Source: Sphaerisporangium sp. TRM90804
Lineage (GTDB): Bacteria > Actinomycetota > Actinomycetes > Streptosporangiales > Streptosporangiaceae
NCBI RefSeq assembly: GCF_029846175.1
Contig: NZ_JARWAC010000007.1
Span: 434,001-498,000, forward strand
Direction of reading: 5' to 3'
Length of the DNA: 64,000 nucleotides
This document shows positions 59,631 through 64,000 of the stretch, piece by piece (the first letter of the stretch is position 1; every line of letters starts with the position of its first letter). A model generated the notes under the pieces. It was not told the DNA's origin, did no database searches, and saw only the letters and a program-made list of their open reading frames with translations. Both the position numbers and the translations under genes were made by a program.

Positions 59631-61178
59631 GTGTGGGGGGTGTGCTGGAATCGTGCGGTGGACGGGGACGGGTGGGGCGCGCGGGGCTGGGTGGCGGGCG
59701 TCGCCGTGGGGGGTGTCGGGCTCGCGATCGTTCTGACGATCGCCATCGGGGCGCTGGGGCCGTCCGCCGTGGTGCCCGCGCTGCCCGGGGCCGGGTGGCA
59801 GCCGCCTTACTCGCTGGACGCCCGCCCCGACGGGCACCTGGTCATCGCGATGGAGGCGGCGGCGGTCGTGCTCGGCGCGGTGGGCCTGGCCGCCGCGCTG
59901 CTCGCCGTACGGCGGGGACGCCGGCCGGATCCCCGGCTGCTGCTGCTGGCCGGGTGCCTGGCGGCGGCCGTCCTCGCGTTCCTGCCGCCCTCGGGGTCGG
60001 CGGACCACCTCAACTACGCGGCCTACGGACGCATGGCGGTCCTCGGCCACGACCCCTACGCGACCGGCGCCGCCGACCTCCCCGGCGACCCCGTGGCGCG
60101 GGTGGTGGAGATCCCCTGGCAGGAGGAGCCGAGCGTCTACGGGCCGGTCGCGACCGCCGTCCAGGCCCTGGCGAGCCTGGTGGGCGGGGAGTCCGTACGG
60201 CTGACCGTCTTCGTGCTCGCCCTGGTGAACGCGACGGCGTTCGTGGCGACGGCGCTGTTGCTGCACCGGCTCACCCACGGCGACCGGGCCCGGCAGGCCC
60301 GCGCGGCGCTGCTGTGGACGGTGAACCCGCTGGTGATCTACCAACTCGTCGCCGGGATGCACGTGGACACCCTCGCCATCGTCTTCATGGTCGGCGCGCT
60401 CGCCGCGGGGGGAGGCCGGCGGTGGTGGACGGCCGGCCCACTGCTGGGCCTGGGCGTCGCCGTCAAGGTCAACGCGGGCCTGGTCGCGCTCGGCCCGGCG
60501 TGGGAGCTGCGACGGTCGCCCGCGCGGCTCGCCGTCGTGGCGGGAACCGCCGTGCTCACCACCGTGGCCGCCTACCTGCTCGCCGGCCCCGACTCGCTCG
60601 ACCAGGTGCTGACCGCCAGCAAGTCCATCTCCTGGGCCACGCCCTGGCACCTCGTCCAGGCGCTGCTCCAGACGCTCTTCGGCTCGGGCGCCTACCGCGC
60701 CTGGATCCAGGCCGGCTCAATGCTGCTCTTGGTGCTGCTGTCGGCGTCCCTGCTGCGGGCCCTGCGCCGGCACGCCGAGGCAGGTGCGCCCACGAGCGCC
60801 CCCCGGCCCGCCGCCTCTTCGCTCGGGGGCGCACCGGCGGGCGAGGCGGCCTGGGTGGCGACCGCGGTGGTGGTCGCGTGGCTGTTCTCCACCCCCTACG
60901 CGCTGCCGTGGTACGACGGGCTGGCCTTCGCGCTGCTGGCGCTGGCGCCCGTGACGGCGCTGGACGGTTTCGCCGTCGCCCGGACGGCCGCGCTTTCGCT
61001 GGCGTACCTGCCGGCCCGTCAGGCGGCGCAGCCTCCCGACCTCAGCTGGCTGGGGACGGTGGTGCGGGGTCAGGTGGTGCCGTGGATCCTGCTGGCGCTG
61101 ACGGCGGCTCTGGCGTGGTGGGCGCTGTACGCAGCGCGCGGATCGACGCCGCGAGCGTCAGCGGCACCGCGACCGTGA
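59631..61178 (+). CDS. GT-C type polyprenol-phosphomannose-dependent mannosyltransferase (MptB-like)
   Basis: 515 residues, about twelve membrane helices. The first external loop carries the catalytic-acid block SADHLNYAAYGRMAVLGHDPY, typical of DUF2029/MptA-B-like enzymes that use polyprenol-phosphate-mannose, and later LLWTVNPLVIYQLVAGMHVD. It probably adds mannose to a wall or membrane glycolipid. Start may be GTG 59631 or 59658. Its last 137 bases are overlapped antisense by the next gene. Confidence 0.85.
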   Translation: MWGVCWNRAVDGDGWGARGWVAGVAVGGVGLAIVLTIAIGALGPSAVVPALPGAGWQPPYSLDARPDGHLVIAMEAAAVVLGAVGLAAALLAVRRGRRPDPRLLLLAGCLAAAVLAFLPPSGSADHLNYAAYGRMAVLGHDPYATGAADLPGDPVARVVEIPWQEEPSVYGPVATAVQALASLVGGESVRLTVFVLALVNATAFVATALLLHRLTHGDRARQARAALLWTVNPLVIYQLVAGMHVDTLAIVFMVGALAAGGGRRWWTAGPLLGLGVAVKVNAGLVALGPAWELRRSPARLAVVAGTAVLTTVAAYLLAGPDSLDQVLTASKSISWATPWHLVQALLQTLFGSGAYRAWIQAGSMLLLVLLSASLLRALRRHAEAGAPTSAPRPAASSLGGAPAGEAAWVATAVVVAWLFSTPYALPWYDGLAFALLALAPVTALDGFAVARTAALSLAYLPARQAAQPPDLSWLGTVVRGQVVPWILLALTAALAWWALYAARGSTPRASAAPRP

Positions 61179-63609
61179 GGGCCATGGCCGGGATGGCGAT
61201 GCCCGAGTCGTTGACCAGGAAGCCCGCCAGCGCGGTGGTCAGCACCCCGAACAGGCCGGCGCGCAGCACCGGTGCCTGGGCGTAGGCCAGCCCCAGCGCC
61301 GAGGCGCCCCACCGCGACGGGCGCGCGAGCACGAGGTACAGGAACGCCAGCGCGACCAGCGACAGCACGGTGAGCTGCCAGTTGCCGAGCGTGCCCAGCA
61401 TCGCGCCGATCTTGCGGGTGACCACCGGCACGGCCTGCCCGTCCACGACCTGCTGGACGAACGCGCCGAGGTGCGTGCGACCGGCGCTGGGCCGCAGCCA
61501 GTCGGCGACCGCGATGGCGCCGACCAGCACCGCGCCGGCCGCTCCGGCGATCGCGAGCTTGCCCGCCGTGACGCGGCGGCCCGAGAGCAGCATGAGGAAG
61601 ACGGCGTATCCCAGCACGAACGCGGGCACGCCGCCGAAGTCGGCCCCCCAGCCCGGCCATCCGTCGGCGAAGATCGCCAGCAGCCCGTACGCCGCGCAGA
61701 CCGCCAGGGCGAGGACGCGGCGGCCCCGCTCGATCAGCATCTGCGCCACACCGGCGAGCGCCAGGATCGTGCCGGTGGCGTACACGGCGAAGGCGATGTT
61801 GCCGAAGCCGTAGAACCGCCCGCCGGTGACCGGCTCGTAGCCGGTCACCGCGTTGACCTGCAGCCGCGAGCCCGTCATCACGTCGGCGAGCAGGGCGAGC
61901 GAGGTGACGCCCGCGACCACCGTGAGCGGCCCGAGCACGTGCGAGCGCCACGGCCCGGCGAACGCGAGCCCGGTCAGGGCGCCGGCGAAGCCCGCGATCG
62001 TGACGACGAGGGCCGCCATCGGCCACGGCGAGCTCCACCAGGGGACGAGCTGCGCCAGGAAGGTCGACACCGCCACCGCGCCGGCGGCGACGGCCGCCAC
62101 GCGGGTGGCGGCCAGCACCCGCACCCCGCCCCAGCGGCGGCGGAACGCCAGGGCGGCGAGCCCGTAGAACAGCACCTGCACGGCCACGAGGACGGCGAAG
62201 AACGGGGCCCGCACCCGCACCAGCACCCGGCTGGCCAGATCGGCGTCGGCGAGCTCGGCGACGGTGGCGGCGACGCCACCGGGGGCGTCGCCGTCGGACA
62301 CCCATGGGCGCCCGACCGCCCCTCGCGGCACCGGGGCGCCCAGCACGCCGAGGACGGTGGCGGTCACGTCGGTCACGGTCACCAGGGCGTCCTGGCGGGT
62401 GGAGGTGGCGGTCAGGTGGCCCCGGCGGAACGGCTCGCCGCCGGGGGACGGCCCCCGGGCCGCGGCGACGTGCAGGTGCGCGGCGGCGGACACGTCGGAC
62501 AGGCCCGCCACCAGGACGGTCGCGCCCGCGGGGGCCCGGCTCAGCACCTCGCCGACCCGCCGGTCGGCGTTCGCGACGGCCTGGGCGCGGGCCTGTGGGG
62601 TGAGCTCGGGCGGCGGTGCGCCGGCGGTCGCGAGCCACGCGCGGGCCAGGTCGTCGACGTCCACCACGACGAGGGCGTGGCGGCTCAGGTCGCCGAGGCC
62701 CTCGACGCCGCCGGCGTACGCCGCCACCCTGCCTGACCGGTCGGCGGCGGCGAGCGCGGCTCCGGGGCCCGCCGCGGCCACCGAGCCGCCGGCGTCGCGC
62801 ACGGCCTGGCCGAGCAGGCCGAGCGCGGCCCGGTAGGAGGTCGCCGCGTTGTAGGACGCCAGGCCCTCCCACCCGGGCACGCTCGCCGAGCCGTCGGCGT
62901 CCGCCCGGGGGGCGGCGGGCAGGACGCAGTCGGCGTCGGCCGACCCCGCCCGCTGCCCCGCCGACACCGTGAGCCACCCGGCCACCGGGCAGGTGCTCGC
63001 CCGATCGGGCCGCGGGTAGGCACGTGTGGACATCGAAGCCGCCCCGCCCTGCCCGACCAGCCCCCACAGATGAGGCGTCCCGCCCTGGCTCAGATCTCTC
63101 CATTCCAGGCCGGGAATCCCGACGAGCACCACGGTGCCCGCTCGCCGTGCGAACGCCTCTACGTCGCCCTCAGCTCCACGGAGACCCCATCCCGCGGCCG
63201 GCCCCCCGGAACCCCGAGCCAAGCGCTGAACACCCGAACCCCCAGCCGAACCGTGACGAGTCGAACCCTCAGCCGAACCGTGAAGAGTCGAACCCTCAGC
63301 CGAGCCGTGAAGAGGCGAACTCTTAACAGCCGAACCGTGAAGTATTGATCCCTTAACAGCCGGACCCTGAGCCGAGCCGTGAAGAGGCACCGAACCGTGA
63401 AGAGGCACCGGCCCTTGAAGAAGCGCTGCCCCCCGGCCTGAAGCGGCCCTATGCGCTGCCAGGTCCCCGATGACCCCGTCCGGCACCCCGGCATGGGCCG
63501 TACCAGCACAGAGCACCACCAACACCCCGGCGACCACCAGCGCCGCCCACCTGGCGCCCCGGGCCAAGCGAACGCCGAAGACCGCCTCGACGGCGTTCCG
63601 CCTGCTCAC
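61042..63609 (-). CDS. large membrane protein with AlkP-like outer domain
   Basis: 855 residues. Signal peptide (to about GTAHAG), a Gly/Ser/His repeat linker (about 65-130, unit near LHGSAEGST), an outer domain (about 150-415) with alkaline-phosphatase-superfamily character (VVLVGIPGLEWRDL, TPHLWGLVGQGGAASMSTR, VVVDVDDLARAW, VTVTDVTATVLGVLG) and ten or so C-terminal membrane helices. The metal ligands are only partly visible, so phosphatase or transferase activity is uncertain. GTG 63609 has GAGG upstream. A neighbour of the mannosyltransferase genes, it may act on the same envelope polymer. Confidence 0.7.
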   Translation of the reverse strand: MSRRNAVEAVFGVRLARGARWAALVVAGVLVVLCAGTAHAGVPDGVIGDLAAHRAASGRGAALLQGPVPLHGSVPLHGSAQGPAVKGSILHGSAVKSSPLHGSAEGSTLHGSAEGSTRHGSAGGSGVQRLARGSGGPAAGWGLRGAEGDVEAFARRAGTVVLVGIPGLEWRDLSQGGTPHLWGLVGQGGAASMSTRAYPRPDRASTCPVAGWLTVSAGQRAGSADADCVLPAAPRADADGSASVPGWEGLASYNAATSYRAALGLLGQAVRDAGGSVAAAGPGAALAAADRSGRVAAYAGGVEGLGDLSRHALVVVDVDDLARAWLATAGAPPPELTPQARAQAVANADRRVGEVLSRAPAGATVLVAGLSDVSAAAHLHVAAARGPSPGGEPFRRGHLTATSTRQDALVTVTDVTATVLGVLGAPVPRGAVGRPWVSDGDAPGGVAATVAELADADLASRVLVRVRAPFFAVLVAVQVLFYGLAALAFRRRWGGVRVLAATRVAAVAAGAVAVSTFLAQLVPWWSSPWPMAALVVTIAGFAGALTGLAFAGPWRSHVLGPLTVVAGVTSLALLADVMTGSRLQVNAVTGYEPVTGGRFYGFGNIAFAVYATGTILALAGVAQMLIERGRRVLALAVCAAYGLLAIFADGWPGWGADFGGVPAFVLGYAVFLMLLSGRRVTAGKLAIAGAAGAVLVGAIAVADWLRPSAGRTHLGAFVQQVVDGQAVPVVTRKIGAMLGTLGNWQLTVLSLVALAFLYLVLARPSRWGASALGLAYAQAPVLRAGLFGVLTTALAGFLVNDSGIAIPAMALTVAVPLTLAASIRALRTAPTTPEPPSAPAGSTAPPDPAPPSPAS
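63225..63420. repeat. ~27-bp tandem repeats coding for a Gly/Ser/His linker
   Basis: Units like GCCGAACCGTGAAGAGTCGA recur seven or eight times with substitutions and small size changes. Read on the minus strand, they give LHGSAEGST-like nonapeptides in the linker of the large membrane protein. All keep the frame. Confidence 0.85.
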
Positions 63610-63706
63610 CGAAAATCCTCACTCCTGGCTGGGACGGCTCCGACTCGCAACCCTAATGCGACCCCCACCCGAGCCGCCCCGCCCGACCACCCGCCACCCA
63701 AGCGCA

Positions 63707-64000
63707 CCCGGGTCCCCGCCGTAAACGGCGCCGCCCCCACCGCCCCACACCCCGCCGCCCCGGCGCCGGGTGGGCAGCCGGCGGGCGGGGAGGCGGGTCT
63801 GCGGGTAACGGTCACGGGTGGACGTCGCCCTGGGTGGTCGGTCGGGATCACGCGCGGTTGAGAGTGCCGGTTCTCCTGCCGTCAGCGGCGCCGCCCTCGC
63901 CGTCCCGCACCCCGCCCCGGCGCCGGGTGGGCAGCGGGCGGGTGGGTGAGGCGGGTCTGCGGGTGACGGTCACGGGTGGACGTCGCCCTGGGTGGTCGGT
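63707..64000. repeat. direct repeat of ~130 bp, period 160, running off the window
   Basis: Copy 1 (about 63707-63842) and copy 2 (about 63867-64000) match closely: GGCGCCGCC, CGGCGCCGGGTGGGCAG, AGGCGGGTCTGCGGGT, then CGGTCACGGGTGGACGTCGC in full. Copy 2 reaches the window end. No gene is supported in 63610-64000. Confidence 0.85.

Noticed and set aside
59232..60650. Long minus-strand frame across the repeat gap and the mannosyltransferase gene
   Set aside because: Low-complexity Arg/Pro/Gly content opposite a clear membrane-protein gene; open only because GC-rich DNA has few stops.
63451..63861. A 136-codon plus-strand frame at the window end
   Set aside because: It runs antisense to the membrane-protein start and through the 130-bp repeats; composition (Pro/Ala/His) is that of a high-GC shadow frame.

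Overview
The window is high-GC DNA with many GTG starts, frequent 4-base ATGA/GTGA gene overlaps and several leaderless-type promoters. It contains the actinobacterial wall and division cluster (fhaA-fhaB-pstP-rodA-pbpA-pknA-pknB, then trpG/pabA, a class E sortase, crgA, rhomboid and ppiA). This points to a filamentous actinomycete, most likely of the Streptosporangiales. That placement is inferred from gene content and order, not from a search.

Layout. 1-7.4 kb: a MarR regulator cut by the window edge, an NmrA-like oxidoreductase, a Nudix hydrolase, a coupled ABC-exporter/two-component operon, an acetyltransferase and a DUF72 protein. 7.4-11.6 kb: an ECF sigma factor with a C-terminal SnoaL-like domain, a two-gene surface-protein unit (WxL-like protein plus DUF916 protein) and a zinc alcohol dehydrogenase. 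11.9-19.6 kb: a tightly coupled six-gene operon encoding a membrane Ser/Thr kinase, an unrecognised 500-aa helical protein, a ClpB-like AAA+ protein, an NrdG-like radical-SAM protein, a zinc-ribbon/FHA protein and a PP2C phosphatase. 19.6-31.6 kb: accessory and housekeeping genes (acetyltransferase with a triplet repeat, AraC regulator with an aldo/keto reductase, small Cys-rich and Trp/Arg/Asn-rich proteins, lpd, a ricin-type lectin, an AI-2E family transporter, ppiA, rhomboid). 31.7-42.8 kb: the conserved wall/division/phosphosignalling cluster and tRNA-Leu(CAG). 43-54.7 kb: two CNNM-type membrane proteins, an LCP ligase, a DNA glycosylase, a rhodanese, a TPP riboswitch with a cytX-like permease, an alkyltransferase, a PAS/GAF sensor kinase, an RsbW-like ATPase and arginine deiminase. 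55-64 kb: an OmpR-type two-component system, a STAS antagonist, two glycosyltransferases of polyprenol-phosphate-mannose type, a large membrane protein, and a striking concentration of direct and tandem repeats in and between these genes.

The most interesting locus is the 11.9-19.6 kb operon. It joins a writer (kinase), reader (FHA) and eraser (PP2C) of threonine phosphorylation to a remodelling ATPase and a radical-SAM enzyme of glycyl-radical-activase type, with no glycyl-radical enzyme in view. The kinase/FHA/PP2C/Clp-type ATPase set recalls the regulatory module of type VI secretion, but no sheath, tube or spike genes are present. I do not recognise the operon as a described system. The window therefore holds two complete phosphothreonine signalling sets, the conserved PknA/PknB/PstP/FhaA/FhaB set and this accessory one.
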